From NCBI GenBank assembly GCA_014654035.1, contig JACWDQ010000011.1, positions 1 through 34,748 of the forward strand: a stretch of DNA of 34,748 bases, read 5' to 3'. The notes beneath the pieces are model-generated. The model did not search any database. It worked only from the letters and a program-made list of their open reading frames with translations, and had not been told where the DNA came from. This stretch comes from Pelagibacterales bacterium SAG-MED19 (GTDB lineage Bacteria; Pseudomonadota; Alphaproteobacteria; Pelagibacterales; Pelagibacteraceae). Positions 7,877 through 18,657 of the stretch are shown in pieces. Position numbers and translations under genes: made by a program. Every line of letters starts with the position of its first letter. Position 1 is the first letter of the stretch.

Positions 7877-9270
7877 TACATTAATTTAGGAAGTTCTCTC
7901 AACCAATTAGATATAGTGCCTGCTCCCATTCCAATCACTATTTTTTTACCATACATATTTTTTTTTAAAAATATTGCTAATTGGTCTCTGTCCTTAACAT
8001 AAAACAACTTTACTTTTGAATTTTTAATTATTTCTTTTGCAAAATTAATGTATTTAAATCCTAATTTAATTTTTTCACCAGCTGTATAAATTGGACATAA
8101 AATAACAGTGTTTGCATCCTTAAAAGCAAAAGAGAATTCTTTTTTTAAATCTTTTAATCTGGAAATTCGGTGGGGCTGAAATATACATACTTTTTCATAA
8201 TCGGAATAAACATTCTTGACAGCTTCAAGAACAACTTTAATTTCTGTTGGATGATGAGCATAATCATCATAAAAATTTATATTATTGTATGTAAAAATTT
8301 TGTTAAAACGTCTTTGTACGCCTTTAAAATTTAGCAATCCTTTTTTAATATTTGAAACTGATATTCCAACTGTCAAAGCAACAGCGGCGGATGCAACAGA
8401 ATTTCTTATATTATGAATTCCAATTAATGGGATTTTGATTTTTTTGATTATAAGTTTTTTTTTATTAGGTAAATTTACTAGTAAATCAAATTCTGAGTAT
8501 AGTTTATTTTGTTTTATATTTCTAATTAAAAAATTTGATTTTTTATTTTGTCCGTAAGTATAAAAATTTTTACTTTTCACCTTTTTAATTAGTTCAGCAT
8601 TTATTTTATCATCTATACAAATAAATGATTTTCCAAATGAAGGAACTTTTTCAATAAATTTAATGAAATAATTTTTAAGGTCATCAATAGACTTATAAAA
8701 ATCCATGTGCTCTCTATCTATATTTGTAATTATAGAATATGTGGGTGGTATGTGAATAAAACTTCCATCAGACTCATCTGCCTCTAATATTGACCAATCA
8801 CTTTTACCCAGTTTAGCAGTATTTTTTAATGAATTTATTACTCCTCCATTAATTATTGTTGGATCTAATTTAGTTTTTTGAAATATAGAAGCCACTAATG
8901 AAGTTGTAGTAGTTTTACCATGGGATCCTGCTACAACAATATTTTTCATCAGAGAAACTATATGGGCTAACATTTTTCCCCTTGAAATAATTGGTAAATT
9001 TTTTCTTTTTGCCTCAATAACTTCTGGATTGTTTTTTTTAATAGCGGATGAGATTACAACAATAGTGGCATTTTTTAAATTATATTTTTTTTGTCCAATA
9101 AAAATTTTTATTTTTTCTTTTTTTAACCTTTCAATATTTTTATTTAAATATAAATCACTACCCTGAACTTTAAATCCTTTTCCCTTCATTATTAATGAAA
9201 GCCCACTCATGCCGATACCCCCAATACCAACAAAGTGAATTATTTCAGTTTTTGCTAATTCAATTTTCAT
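7876..9270 (-). CDS. murC: UDP-N-acetylmuramate--L-alanine ligase MurC
   Basis: Adds L-Ala to UDP-MurNAc, the first Mur ligase step. The 464-aa protein shows the N-terminal UDP-binding loop HFVGIGGIGMSG (about 12-23), the ATP P-loop GSHGKTTTTS (115-124), the central ligase motif LEADESDGSF, and DDYAHHPTEI at the start of the C-terminal domain. Length and motif order are standard. The start overlaps murG by 11 nt and the stop overlaps murB by 1 nt, so murG-murC-murB are very probably translated in a coupled way. Confidence 0.97.
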   Translation of the reverse strand: MKIELAKTEIIHFVGIGGIGMSGLSLIMKGKGFKVQGSDLYLNKNIERLKKEKIKIFIGQKKYNLKNATIVVISSAIKKNNPEVIEAKRKNLPIISRGKMLAHIVSLMKNIVVAGSHGKTTTTSLVASIFQKTKLDPTIINGGVINSLKNTAKLGKSDWSILEADESDGSFIHIPPTYSIITNIDREHMDFYKSIDDLKNYFIKFIEKVPSFGKSFICIDDKINAELIKKVKSKNFYTYGQNKKSNFLIRNIKQNKLYSEFDLLVNLPNKKKLIIKKIKIPLIGIHNIRNSVASAAVALTVGISVSNIKKGLLNFKGVQRRFNKIFTYNNINFYDDYAHHPTEIKVVLEAVKNVYSDYEKVCIFQPHRISRLKDLKKEFSFAFKDANTVILCPIYTAGEKIKLGFKYINFAKEIIKNSKVKLFYVKDRDQLAIFLKKNMYGKKIVIGMGAGTISNWLRELPKLM

Positions 9271-10324
9271 TTATAATTTCTAATATTTTTTGATTAACAT
9301 TTATCCAAGTATTTTGATAATTGAATTTTTTTAAATTTTCCTTTTTATTTAAATAGTTGCTTTTATCATTTAAAATATCCTCTAAAATTTTTTCAATTTT
9401 ATCTTCAAATTGATGTTGTTCAATCAACCAGCAACAATTATTATAATTGTAAAAATTAGCATTTTCAAATTGATGATTGTCTCTAGATGTTGGAAGAGGT
9501 ACTGCTATAAAAGGAATATTTAAAACTGATAATTCCGCTAAAGTTGAAGCACCTGCCCTTGTAATACAAAGATCTGCTTGATGAATATTAGTTGAAAAAT
9601 TTTTGTCAAAATCAAAAATTTTATTTTCAACATTATGTTTTGAATAAAAGTTACTTAAATGAGTGATATTTTCCTTATTAGTTTGTTGAATTATTTTAAT
9701 CGGTATTTTTTTTGAAATATTCAAAATTATATTTTTAAGATTTTTATCAAAAATATTAGCACCTTGGCTACCACCTACTACCAATAAAGTAAATTTACTT
9801 TTATTTTTATTTAAAGAATTTAGTTTATAAATATTTTCTTTAACAAGAGGGTTAATTACTACAATCTTATCTTGAAAAATTTTTGGAAAATTTTTAATTT
9901 TCTTGGTATAACAAAAAATATTTTTACAAGAGTTTAAAAAATATCTATTTGCACGACCCAAAACATGATTAGGCTCAATTAAATAAATTTGTAATTTTAA
10001 TAATTTAGCAGCAAGTATTATGGGTAAAGACATGTAACCACCAGTAGAAAAAATTTTTTTAATTCTTTTATTTTTTAATAAAAAAAAAGATTTGAATATT
10101 AAAAATAATATAATTGTAAGACTTATTGGTAAAAAAAATATGTTATTTATTTTTGGTGTATTTATAATTTCAAATTGATAAATATTTTTATCAAAATATT
10201 TTAATCCTCTTTTGTCAGTTGAGATTATTATATTTGCATCTTTAGACAAATGTTCATAGAGGATGGTTGCGGGGATTACGTGGCCTCCTGAACCACCAGT
10301 AGTAATTAAAAAATTTTCTCTCAT
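9260..10324 (-). CDS. murG: Undecaprenyldiphospho-muramoylpentapeptide GlcNAc transferase MurG
   Basis: GT28 glycosyltransferase that converts lipid I to lipid II on the inner face of the cytoplasmic membrane. At 354 aa it has the N-terminal glycine loop TTGGSGGHVIPA, the second loop LVVGGSQGANIF, and the UDP-GlcNAc site ITRAGASTLAEL followed by IPLP-type PFIAVPLPTSRDNHQ. A hydrophobic stretch near residues 66-83 (FFLPISLTIILFLIFKSFF) fits the membrane-docking region. The ATG at 10324 is 1 nt after the ftsW stop. Confidence 0.97.
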   Translation of the reverse strand: MRENFLITTGGSGGHVIPATILYEHLSKDANIIISTDKRGLKYFDKNIYQFEIINTPKINNIFFLPISLTIILFLIFKSFFLLKNKRIKKIFSTGGYMSLPIILAAKLLKLQIYLIEPNHVLGRANRYFLNSCKNIFCYTKKIKNFPKIFQDKIVVINPLVKENIYKLNSLNKNKSKFTLLVVGGSQGANIFDKNLKNIILNISKKIPIKIIQQTNKENITHLSNFYSKHNVENKIFDFDKNFSTNIHQADLCITRAGASTLAELSVLNIPFIAVPLPTSRDNHQFENANFYNYNNCCWLIEQHQFEDKIEKILEDILNDKSNYLNKKENLKKFNYQNTWINVNQKILEIINEN

Positions 10325-10325
10325 T

Positions 10326-11450
10326 TCACCTAACTTTTCTTTTAGTTAAATTTAAAATTATTCCTGACAAAATTGAAATACTTATTATTGAAGAGCCTCC
10401 GTAGCTTATAAATGGAAGTGTCATTCCAGTGGTTGGAAATAACCTAATGTTTACTCCAATATGTATCATTGCTTGGACTAAGATTAGACTGACACTTCCA
10501 ACTAAAATTAATTTTATTCTTTCCTCGTTTTCCATAAAAACTTTTTTAAAAACAGCATAAACAAATATTAAAAAGATCAAGATGATTAAAATGATTGCAA
10601 TTACACCAAATTCTTCCGAGATAACAGATATAATATAATCTGTATGAGCCTCTGGCACACTATTTTTCAAAGTACCCTCTCCTATACCTTTCCCAAAATA
10701 TCCACCACTACTTATAGAGTCGATTGCTTTTTCTGATTGTGCATTATGAGTTCCGGTTTCTGAGTTAAAAAAAGATAAAATTCTATTTTTTATATATGCA
10801 AATTTTGGAACAAACCTGATCAAAAAATAAAGTGTTATAAACAAAATTAAACTCGAAAAAATTAAAAAAATAACATTAATACCTGATATAAAAATTAAGA
10901 CAGACCAACTAAAAAAAACTAGTAAAGTTTGTCCTATATCCGGTTGAGCTGCTAACAATAGACCTATCATTAAAGTGATCAAAAATGAGGATAAATATTT
11001 AAAGTAAATGTTATTGTATTTTTCATTACATAAAATTAAGCTTATTAAAATAATCAAAAATGGTTTAACTATCTCAATTGGTTGAAACCTGGGTAATAAA
11101 TATAAATCAATCCAACGTTGGGCACTATTTACTTCAACACCTATGATTGGAACTAGAAATAAAGATATTAATGATAATAAAAAAATTAATGGAGAGATTT
11201 TAAAAAGTCTTACCTCATTGATTGATGATAAAATAAAAATTATTATTATTCCTAAAAAAACAAAAGATAAATGTCTAAAGAAAAAAGCATAATCATTAGT
11301 ATCTAATTTATCTGAAACTAATAAAGATGTTGAAACAAGTGAAAAAAATAACCCTGTAGCAAACAATAAAATTATTAGAGAAAAAATAAATTTATCAATG
11401 TTTTTCCACCAGTCATAGTACAAATTATATATTGGTTTATTGTAATCCAT
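10326..11450 (-). CDS. ftsW: SEDS peptidoglycan glycosyltransferase FtsW
   Basis: Septal lipid II polymerase working with FtsI. The 374-aa protein is almost all membrane segments after a short N-terminal tail, with SEDS signatures AQPDIGQTLLVFF, GGYFGKGIGEGTLK (extracellular loop, with EAHTDYIISVISEEFG) and PTTGMTLPFISYGGSS near the C-terminus. The position between murD and murG argues for FtsW rather than RodA. It overlaps murD by 14 nt and murG follows after 1 nt. Confidence 0.96.
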   Translation of the reverse strand: MDYNKPIYNLYYDWWKNIDKFIFSLIILLFATGLFFSLVSTSLLVSDKLDTNDYAFFFRHLSFVFLGIIIIFILSSINEVRLFKISPLIFLLSLISLFLVPIIGVEVNSAQRWIDLYLLPRFQPIEIVKPFLIILISLILCNEKYNNIYFKYLSSFLITLMIGLLLAAQPDIGQTLLVFFSWSVLIFISGINVIFLIFSSLILFITLYFLIRFVPKFAYIKNRILSFFNSETGTHNAQSEKAIDSISSGGYFGKGIGEGTLKNSVPEAHTDYIISVISEEFGVIAIILIILIFLIFVYAVFKKVFMENEERIKLILVGSVSLILVQAMIHIGVNIRLFPTTGMTLPFISYGGSSIISISILSGIILNLTKRKVR

Positions 11451-12729
11451 TCAGATGTTTCTTAATTAATTTGTCAAAGTAATAACCTCTATCTTCAAAG
11501 TTTCTAAAAGTATCAAATGACGCTGCACTTGGACTAAACAATATGGTTTTATTTATTGTTTTATCTAATTTAATGATTGTGAAAACTTTTTTAACAGCAT
11601 CTTTTAAATTATCAAAATTTTGATAAACTATTCTTCCTTTAAGCTTTTCTTTAAAAAATCTTTTGTTCTTGCCATATACAAAAGCTTTAATATTACCAAA
11701 GTATTTTTTTGACAGATTAAATTTATCTTTCTCTTTATTAACACCACCCAATAACCAATATATATTTTGATTTGCTTTTAAAGCTCCAATTGATGATGAA
11801 AAACTAGTGGATTTTGAATCATTTATTATCGTCAAATATTTTTTTTTGAAAATAATTTGTTGTCGATATTTTAACCCTTTAAACTTTTGAATTGTTTCAA
11901 TTAACAAACGTTTTTTAATATTAAATTTTTTTGATATTTCTAAAACAAAAGATAGATTTTCTTTATTTGTTTCAGTTGAAAAATATTCATTATTAATATT
12001 TTTTAAGAAATTATTTACCTTTTTTGTATTAATTTTGATAATCTTACTTTTAAACTTATTTAATTTTAGTTCTTTATTGATAAGAAAATCATCTTTCTTT
12101 ACAAATGCTGAATGACCTTTGAGTTGGCTCTTTAGTAACTTAAATTTCGCTTTAACATATTTGTTTAAAGTTTTATGCCTTTCAATATGATCTGGTGATA
12201 AATTTAAAATTACCGCATATTTAGATCTAAAAATTTTACTATATTCCAACTGATAAGAAGAAGCTTCAATAACAAAAATTGTTTTTTTTTTAATATTTTT
12301 TGCTGATAAAATTGGATTCCCGATATTTCCTACCAATTTAACATCAAATTTTTGGTTTAATAACACCTCATACATAAGTTGTGACGTGGTCGATTTGCCA
12401 TTTGTTCCTGTAATTGTAATACAAACATTTTTAAAAAACGTATAAAATACATCTAAATCAGAAAATATTTTATTATAATTTTTCTTCAAAAATATAGATA
12501 ACTTACATTTGTTGATATCAATACCAGGACTAATGATTATTTGATCAAATTTTTTTTTGATAACAGTCTTGTAATTAATTAATCTTTTTTTAACTTCAAA
12601 TGTTTTAATTTTTGATTGAGAATCATCATATAAAAAAACATTACTTTTATCTTTTAAAAAATTGAAAGCAGATAAGCCACTTTTACCTAAGCCATAAATT
12701 AATATTTTTTTATTAGAAAAGATATTCAA
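11437..12729 (-). CDS. murD: UDP-N-acetylmuramoylalanine--D-glutamate ligase MurD
   Basis: Adds D-Glu to UDP-MurNAc-L-Ala. At 430 aa it has the N-terminal UDP loop ILIYGLGKSGLS, the P-loop TGTNGKSTTS (about 107-116), central IEASSYQLEYS, NLSPDHIERH, and NDSKSTSFSS in the C-terminal domain. It starts with TTG at 12729; a perfect AAGGAGG at 12742-12736, 6 nt upstream, fixes that choice. The 3' end overlaps ftsW by 14 nt. Confidence 0.96.
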   Translation of the reverse strand: MNIFSNKKILIYGLGKSGLSAFNFLKDKSNVFLYDDSQSKIKTFEVKKRLINYKTVIKKKFDQIIISPGIDINKCKLSIFLKKNYNKIFSDLDVFYTFFKNVCITITGTNGKSTTSQLMYEVLLNQKFDVKLVGNIGNPILSAKNIKKKTIFVIEASSYQLEYSKIFRSKYAVILNLSPDHIERHKTLNKYVKAKFKLLKSQLKGHSAFVKKDDFLINKELKLNKFKSKIIKINTKKVNNFLKNINNEYFSTETNKENLSFVLEISKKFNIKKRLLIETIQKFKGLKYRQQIIFKKKYLTIINDSKSTSFSSSIGALKANQNIYWLLGGVNKEKDKFNLSKKYFGNIKAFVYGKNKRFFKEKLKGRIVYQNFDNLKDAVKKVFTIIKLDKTINKTILFSPSAASFDTFRNFEDRGYYFDKLIKKHLNGLQ

Positions 12730-12735
12730 ATTTGG

Positions 12736-12742
12736 CCTCCTT
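12736..12742 (-). promoter_or_regulatory. Strong Shine-Dalgarno for murD
   Basis: AAGGAGG overlapping the last base of the mraY stop and 6 nt before the murD TTG. Most genes in this array have no recognisable ribosome site, so this consensus copy is notable and may compensate for the weak TTG start. Confidence 0.8.
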
Positions 12743-13827
12743 TATCTTAGTTTCAATGTGGCCAAACCAATCATTGCTAAAATTATTGAAATTATCCAAA
12801 ATCTAATAACAACTGTAGACTCGGGCCAACCTTTTTTTTCAAAATGATGGTGTATTGGAGCCATTTTAAATATCCTTTTTCCAGTTAATTTAAATGAAAT
12901 TACTTGTACCATTACTGACAATGCTTCAAGAACAAACAATCCTCCAGTTATAGCTAAAACTATTTCGTGTTTGGTAATAATTCCAACCGCTCCTAAGGAG
13001 CCTCCTAATGAAAGAGAACCTGTGTCTCCCATAAAAATTTTAGCAGGTGGTGCGTTAAACCATAAAAAACCTAGACAAGCACCAATTATTGAACCACAAA
13101 ATATAGCTATCTCTCCAGTCCCCTCGATATATAGAATTTGAAGATAATCAGAAAAAACAATATTGCCTGTAACGTAACTGATAAATGCAAAACATCCAGC
13201 AACCAAAATTACTGGTACTGTGGCTAAACCATCCAGACCATCTGTTAAATTTACAGCATTTGAAGAACCTACAATGACAAAAATTGAGAAAGGGATAAAA
13301 AACCATCCTAAATTGATTATTAAATTTTTAAAGAATGGAAAATAAAGATTTTTGAATTCGTTGTACTCAACAAAAAAAGTTAAAACTAATAAGCCAACAG
13401 TAGCAAGAAGTATTTGCATAATTATTTTAAACTTAGATGAAATACCAAAAGAACTACTATTTCTAATCTTTTTGTAATCATCATATGCACCAAGTAGTCC
13501 AAATGATGAAACGATGAATAAACAAAATAATATATATATATTTGTTAAGTCAGCCCATAATAAAACAGAAATAATTAGTCCTATTAATATAATTACGCCC
13601 CCCATTGTTGGCGTTCCTATTTTTTTAACAATATGATCAGATGGACCATCTTCTCTTATAGGATTAAAAATTTTTTTATTTGAAAATAATCTTATAAATG
13701 GTTCACCAATTAAAAGAACTATTAACAATGATGTAAAAAAAGCTAATCCAGTTCTAAAAGTAATATATTTAAAAACATTTAAAAAAGTAAAAGTCTCAAC
13801 ATAGTTGAGTAATAATTCATATAGCAT
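12742..13827 (-). CDS. mraY: Phospho-N-acetylmuramoyl-pentapeptide transferase MraY
   Basis: Integral membrane enzyme that transfers phospho-MurNAc-pentapeptide to undecaprenyl phosphate, giving lipid I. The 361-aa polytopic protein has the family's acidic and His motifs: GAYDDYKKI (paired Asp), [22 protein letters not shown] and [15 protein letters not shown]. Length is standard. The ATG overlaps the murEF stop by 11 nt. Confidence 0.97.
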   Translation of the reverse strand: MLYELLLNYVETFTFLNVFKYITFRTGLAFFTSLLIVLLIGEPFIRLFSNKKIFNPIREDGPSDHIVKKIGTPTMGGVIILIGLIISVLLWADLTNIYILFCLFIVSSFGLLGAYDDYKKIRNSSSFGISSKFKIIMQILLATVGLLVLTFFVEYNEFKNLYFPFFKNLIINLGWFFIPFSIFVIVGSSNAVNLTDGLDGLATVPVILVAGCFAFISYVTGNIVFSDYLQILYIEGTGEIAIFCGSIIGACLGFLWFNAPPAKIFMGDTGSLSLGGSLGAVGIITKHEIVLAITGGLFVLEALSVMVQVISFKLTGKRIFKMAPIHHHFEKKGWPESTVVIRFWIISIILAMIGLATLKLR

Positions 13828-16669
13828 TAGAATTTCTTTGTTTTAAATTATTTGTTATTTTATAAAGACCTGTAGAATTAGATCCTTTAATCATTAAGTA
13901 ATCATTATTATTCAAATTATTTTTTATCAAATCAATTATCCTAAATTTATCGTTCAACACTTTTCCTTTTTTATTTTCATTTAAACCATCAAAAGTGTTT
14001 TTAATGTATTTTCCTACAACATAAACTTGATTTATCTTCGTTTTATTGATGACTTTACTGATTAATTTATGTTGTTTAATTGAATGTTTTCCTAATTCGA
14101 GCATATCACCTAGAATCAAATATTTTTTAGATTTTTTTGATTTAATTTTTTCATAATTTTCTATTGCAGTTTTTAATGAAAGTGGATTTGAATTATAAGA
14201 CTCATCTACTAAAAAAAAATTTTTATTTTTAAGTTTTATTTTTGAAATATCTCCTCTGCCATTTGGAGTCTTTATATTTAAGAAAATATTTTTTTTTATT
14301 TTTTTTATATCTGAGTATAAGTTAATTACAGCTACAGTAGCTAGTATATTATATAAGTTACTTTTATTATCATTATTTGAATAGAAAGAAATAGTTGAAC
14401 TACCAAGTTTAATAAATAGCTCATACATATTTTTAATTTTTTTTATCTTAATCAATTTTATCATTGAAGATTTATTTTTGATACCAAAAGATATAACTTT
14501 TAATTTTTTCTTATGTGCTAAATTTTTATGATAAAAATAAAAATTATCATCCATATTTAGGATGATAATACCATTTTCTTTTATATTGTTCATTATCTCT
14601 GCTTTAGCATCTGCTATCTGGTTTATATTTTTAAAATTCTTTGAGTGAGCATAGCTAATATTTGTTATAATTCCTAAATCAGGTTTTATAATTTTTGTTA
14701 AATTATCAATCTCACCTTTTTTATCCATACCTACCTCTAAAACGCCAAATTGATCATCCTGTTTTAAATTTAATAGGCTTAGAGGCACTCCATATTTGTT
14801 ATTATAAGATTTTGGAGAGAAGGTTGTTTTTGATATTTTTTTTAGAGTAAGTCCAATCATTTCCTTTAAAGTAGTTTTTCCACAACTTCCAGTAATTGAG
14901 ATTATTTTTGCGTTGATATTTTGTCTAAAAATAGATGAGCATTCAGTTAAAAAACGCAATGTATTTTCAACCTTTATTTGTTTAAAAGTAGAAAAATTAT
15001 TATTTATTCGATTAACAATTGCTAAACTTGAATTTTTTTTTAAAGCTTCTGAAACAAATTTATTTCCATCAATCTTTTCTCCTTTAATTGCAAAAAAAAC
15101 ATCATTTTTCTTAATCGTTTTTGAATTAATTGAAACTTCTTTAATGATTAATTTTCTAGATAATTTTGAATTAGATTTTTCTTTAATGATATTTAATTTT
15201 AAATCATTTGATAAAGATTTATTTTTTAATTTTATTGATTTTAAAATTTCTTGTTTATCAGAAAAAAACAATTTCCTTTTTCCATAATCTTGAATCTTTT
15301 CATGACCTTTACCGGCTACTAACAGTAAATCTCCCGTATTAAGATTGCTGATTGCTTCTTGAATTGCTTTTTTTCTACTTGGAATTTCATAAATTTTAGT
15401 TTTATTTATTCCTTTTTTAATATCTTTTCTGATATCAGATGGATTTTCATTTCTTGGATTGTCATCAGTTAGATAAATTTTATCAGAGTACTTTTGTGCA
15501 ATCTTTCCCATAATTGGTCTTTTTTTAAAATCTCTATTACCACCACAACCAAAAACTAAATTAATTTTACTAAATTGAAATTGTTCTTTAAGGTTTGACA
15601 AAACTAATTCAAGAGCTTCGGGCGTGTGAGCGTAATCTAAGATAACCGTACTATTATTTTTAATTTTTCCAATAATTTCAAAGCGACCTTCTACTGATTT
15701 GAGCTTATGAACAACATTAATTATTTTATTAAATTGAATACCAGTATTATAGGCAGCTAAAATTGCCATCAAAACATTCTTAATCTGAATCTTACCTATT
15801 AAATTTAATTCAATACAGTATGAATTATTACCAAACCTTATATCTAGTATTTGTTTTTGCCCTACAAATTTATGGGAAATTAATTCTATACCTTTTTTTT
15901 TATCAAAAATTAAATTTATATTTAATTTTTTTTTTAAAGCAATTTTTTCTATTTCTTTTCTTTGTGGAATATTTGCATCAGTAATAATGTATTTGTTTTT
16001 TTTAATCAATTTATCAAATAAATATAATTTTGATTTTAAATAATTTTTCATATTTTTATGATAATCCAAATGATCATGAGACAAATTAGAAAAAATTCCT
16101 ACATCAAATAATAATCCGTCCAATCTATTTTGATGAAGTCCATGGCTAGATGCTTCCATAACAATATATTCTATTTTTTTTTTAATAAGATCTTTTAATA
16201 TAGAGCTCAATTTTATTGGATCTAATGTTGTGTTTGTTATATCTTTTTTTTTATCTTTATACTTGATACCTATAGTTCCAATGGAGGCAACTTTTTTTAA
16301 ATTATATTTTAAAATTTGATAATAAAAATCTGCTATAGACGATTTACCATTAGTGCCTGTTACAGCAATTAATTTTTTTGGTTTTTTGTGTAAAAGTTTA
16401 TAAGAAACTTTTGCCAACAATTTTCTAACATTAGGAAAATTTAAGTATAATATATTCTCTGCTTTTTTTTTAATTTTTTTTTCTGATATTATTACTTTAG
16501 CGCCGTTTTTAATGGCATCATCAATATAGTTATTACCATCGAGCTTACTTCCTTTAATCGCAAAAAATATATGATCTTTTCTAACTTTTGAACTATTAAA
16601 AGAAATTCCTGCAAAAAATACTTTACTAAATTTTTTATTCAAGTTTGGAATATAATCTTTGAGCTGCAT
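13817..16669 (-). CDS. Fused MurE-MurF ligase (950 aa)
   Basis: One open frame with two complete Mur ligases. MurE (about 1-480): N-terminal domain [22 protein letters not shown]-loop TGTNGKSS (104-111), [24 protein letters not shown], and the DNPR motif (403-406, in DDNPRNENP) that marks meso-diaminopimelate-adding MurE, then [11 protein letters not shown]. MurF (about 500-950): a second [20 protein letters not shown]-type N-domain, P-loop [11 protein letters not shown] (593-603), [33 protein letters not shown]. The ~20-residue junction is Lys/Ser-rich with no stop or start signal. The product should add mDAP then D-Ala-D-Ala to UDP-MurNAc-dipeptide. No catalytic motif is missing. It overlaps mraY by 11 nt; ftsI ends 3 nt upstream. 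Confidence 0.96.
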   Translation of the reverse strand: MQLKDYIPNLNKKFSKVFFAGISFNSSKVRKDHIFFAIKGSKLDGNNYIDDAIKNGAKVIISEKKIKKKAENILYLNFPNVRKLLAKVSYKLLHKKPKKLIAVTGTNGKSSIADFYYQILKYNLKKVASIGTIGIKYKDKKKDITNTTLDPIKLSSILKDLIKKKIEYIVMEASSHGLHQNRLDGLLFDVGIFSNLSHDHLDYHKNMKNYLKSKLYLFDKLIKKNKYIITDANIPQRKEIEKIALKKKLNINLIFDKKKGIELISHKFVGQKQILDIRFGNNSYCIELNLIGKIQIKNVLMAILAAYNTGIQFNKIINVVHKLKSVEGRFEIIGKIKNNSTVILDYAHTPEALELVLSNLKEQFQFSKINLVFGCGGNRDFKKRPIMGKIAQKYSDKIYLTDDNPRNENPSDIRKDIKKGINKTKIYEIPSRKKAIQEAISNLNTGDLLLVAGKGHEKIQDYGKRKLFFSDKQEILKSIKLKNKSLSNDLKLNIIKEKSNSKLSRKLIIKEVSINSKTIKKNDVFFAIKGEKIDGNKFVSEALKKNSSLAIVNRINNNFSTFKQIKVENTLRFLTECSSIFRQNINAKIISITGSCGKTTLKEMIGLTLKKISKTTFSPKSYNNKYGVPLSLLNLKQDDQFGVLEVGMDKKGEIDNLTKIIKPDLGIITNISYAHSKNFKNINQIADAKAEIMNNIKENGIIILNMDDNFYFYHKNLAHKKKLKVISFGIKNKSSMIKLIKIKKIKNMYELFIKLGSSTISFYSNNDNKSNLYNILATVAVINLYSDIKKIKKNIFLNIKTPNGRGDISKIKLKNKNFFLVDESYNSNPLSLKTAIENYEKIKSKKSKKYLILGDMLELGKHSIKQHKLISKVINKTKINQVYVVGKYIKNTFDGLNENKKGKVLNDKFRIIDLIKNNLNNNDYLMIKGSNSTGLYKITNNLKQRNSNAI

Positions 16670-16672
16670 TTC

Positions 16673-18361
16673 TTAATTAGCTTCACTATATTTTGTGGCT
16701 AAAATAGGCCCGATTTTTTCGACAATTTGACCAGTAACCTCAACAGCAGTCCAGCCAGCAGTATTATATGGTGTGCCTTTAAACTTAATATTAGATCCAT
16801 CTCTATAATGATAAATATAGTCTTTATTGGTTTTTGGCTCATCAAGCATTACAGCTAAAACAAACTTTGGTTTGGATGTAGGAAATATAGATATAAAAGT
16901 ATTTATTTTTTTTTTTGAGTATCCGCCTATTGAACTTTTTTGAGCGGTTCCTGTTTTACCTCCAATCTCATATCCAGGAACATTAGCTAAAGATGCTGTA
17001 CCCTCTTTTGTAGATACAATTTTTCTTAAAATAGGTAAAATTTTTTTAGATACATCTTCATTTAAAATTTTTTCTTTTTTTAACTTTTTTTTTTCTTTAA
17101 TTAAACTTGGAGTAATATTGAATCCTCCATTAGCTATAATTGAATATGCTTTGGCTAATTGGAGTAATGTTGTTGTAATACCATGTCCAAAAGAGGCTGT
17201 TGCGAGTGGGCATTTTCCCCAATTAAATTTTATTGGTTCACCCACTTCTTCAATATCAAAATTGGTTTTTTCAAGAACATCTATTTTTGACAAGAACTTT
17301 TTAAATTTTTCTTCTCCAATTTTTTGTCCTATTCTTACAGAACCAATATTTCCTGATCTTATTAAAATTTGTTCAGCAGTTAAATTTGAAGGTATTTCCA
17401 TATCGTATTCTCTAATTGGAAATCCTGCACAAGTAAGTGTTTTTGGTAAATCAATAAATTCAGTATGTGGTTCAATAAGTTTTTCATGTAATGCTGCGGC
17501 TAAAGTAAATGTTTTGAAAACTGAACCAAATTCATAAACTCCTTTAGTTGCTCTATTTATCAAGTTTAAATCATTTATTTTTTCTCTTCTATTAGGATCA
17601 AAATCAGGTAAAGAAACGAGAGATAATATTTCTCCGTTATTCACATCCATTAAAATAGCAGCACTTCCTAAGGTTTTAAAAATTTGATTAAATTTAACTA
17701 GTTCATTTCTAATTAAAAATTGAACATCTTGATCTAAAGTTGATTGAATAGGTTTTTGCCTATTTTTTAAATTCTCATCTAATGATTTTTCTAAACCTGA
17801 AATACCATTATTATCATTATCTATTTGACCGATAATATGGCTAAAAAGATTCTTTTGAGGATATATTCTTATTAATTTTTCCTCTGGTTGAATAGATTTA
17901 TCACCTAATTGCATTATTTTTTCATAATTTTCCTCTGATATTTTTTTTTCAAAATAAAAAAAATTCTTATTATCTAATTTCAGTTTAATTTGTTCATAAT
18001 TTTTATTAGGAAAAATATATTTTAAATTAAGAATAAGTTTTTTTTTATCAATTACTTTTTTAGTGCTTATACCAATATCTATTGAACTTACTGTTTTTAC
18101 CAAATATTTTCCATTTCTATCAACAATATCTGCTCGGTAAAGTTTATTTGATGGTTGTTTGATATTTTTATTAATTTCATTTTCCACTTTTCTTGATCCA
18201 AGATGTATTAGATGAATTGAATAAATTAATGAAACGACAAAGAAAACAAAAAATATAAAAGCTACTCTATTAAATATAACATTTAAATTTGATCTATTTT
18301 TTTTAAAAGAAAAATCATGTCGATGATCTTCTAAAATAATTTTTGTGTTTCTGTCACTCAT
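16673..18361 (-). CDS. ftsI: Septal penicillin-binding protein FtsI (PBP3)
   Basis: Monofunctional class B transpeptidase that crosslinks septal peptidoglycan with FtsW. The 562-aa protein has a cytoplasmic tail, one membrane anchor (about 33-50, FIFFVFFVVSLIYSI), the PBP dimerisation domain starting YRADIVDRNGKYL, and the transpeptidase triad: SVFK (nucleophile Ser280), SGN (336-338) and KTGTAQ (469-474). The order ftsL-ftsI-murE is canonical. Length is normal. Confidence 0.96.
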   Translation of the reverse strand: MSDRNTKIILEDHRHDFSFKKNRSNLNVIFNRVAFIFFVFFVVSLIYSIHLIHLGSRKVENEINKNIKQPSNKLYRADIVDRNGKYLVKTVSSIDIGISTKKVIDKKKLILNLKYIFPNKNYEQIKLKLDNKNFFYFEKKISEENYEKIMQLGDKSIQPEEKLIRIYPQKNLFSHIIGQIDNDNNGISGLEKSLDENLKNRQKPIQSTLDQDVQFLIRNELVKFNQIFKTLGSAAILMDVNNGEILSLVSLPDFDPNRREKINDLNLINRATKGVYEFGSVFKTFTLAAALHEKLIEPHTEFIDLPKTLTCAGFPIREYDMEIPSNLTAEQILIRSGNIGSVRIGQKIGEEKFKKFLSKIDVLEKTNFDIEEVGEPIKFNWGKCPLATASFGHGITTTLLQLAKAYSIIANGGFNITPSLIKEKKKLKKEKILNEDVSKKILPILRKIVSTKEGTASLANVPGYEIGGKTGTAQKSSIGGYSKKKINTFISIFPTSKPKFVLAVMLDEPKTNKDYIYHYRDGSNIKFKGTPYNTAGWTAVEVTGQIVEKIGPILATKYSEAN

Positions 18362-18384
18362 TAATTAATCTAAGTTTTTTAGTC

Positions 18385-18657
18385 TTAAAAATTACTGATT
18401 TTTTTTATTTTCTTTATTTCTTGAATATCCTTTTTTATTAATTCATTATCGAAATATAAATTTTGAAATTTAAGCAATTTTTCTGCAGAACTCAGGTATT
18501 CATATTCTAATTTGATACTTTCAAATTCCTTTTTTAAACCTCTTATATTTTCGCTTATAATATAGATTTCATCATCAATTCGTTTTGTTGAATTTTTAAT
18601 AAAAGCTGTAAAAAAAATTAAGGATATTATTAAAAAGATAATTGAAATTTTCTTCAT
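18385..18657 (-). CDS. ftsL: Cell division protein FtsL
   Basis: Small bitopic divisome protein of the FtsQLB subcomplex. The 90-aa product has one N-terminal membrane segment (about 4-20, [17 protein letters not shown]), then a coiled-coil stretch of charged heptads ([20 protein letters not shown]), ending with [14 protein letters not shown], the conserved 'e..yLssp.rl..la' FtsL motif. The call rests on size, topology, that motif and the position between rsmH and ftsI. The start overlaps the rsmH stop by 4 nt (ATGA). Confidence 0.88.
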   Translation of the reverse strand: MKKISIIFLIISLIFFTAFIKNSTKRIDDEIYIISENIRGLKKEFESIKLEYEYLSSAEKLLKFQNLYFDNELIKKDIQEIKKIKKISNF

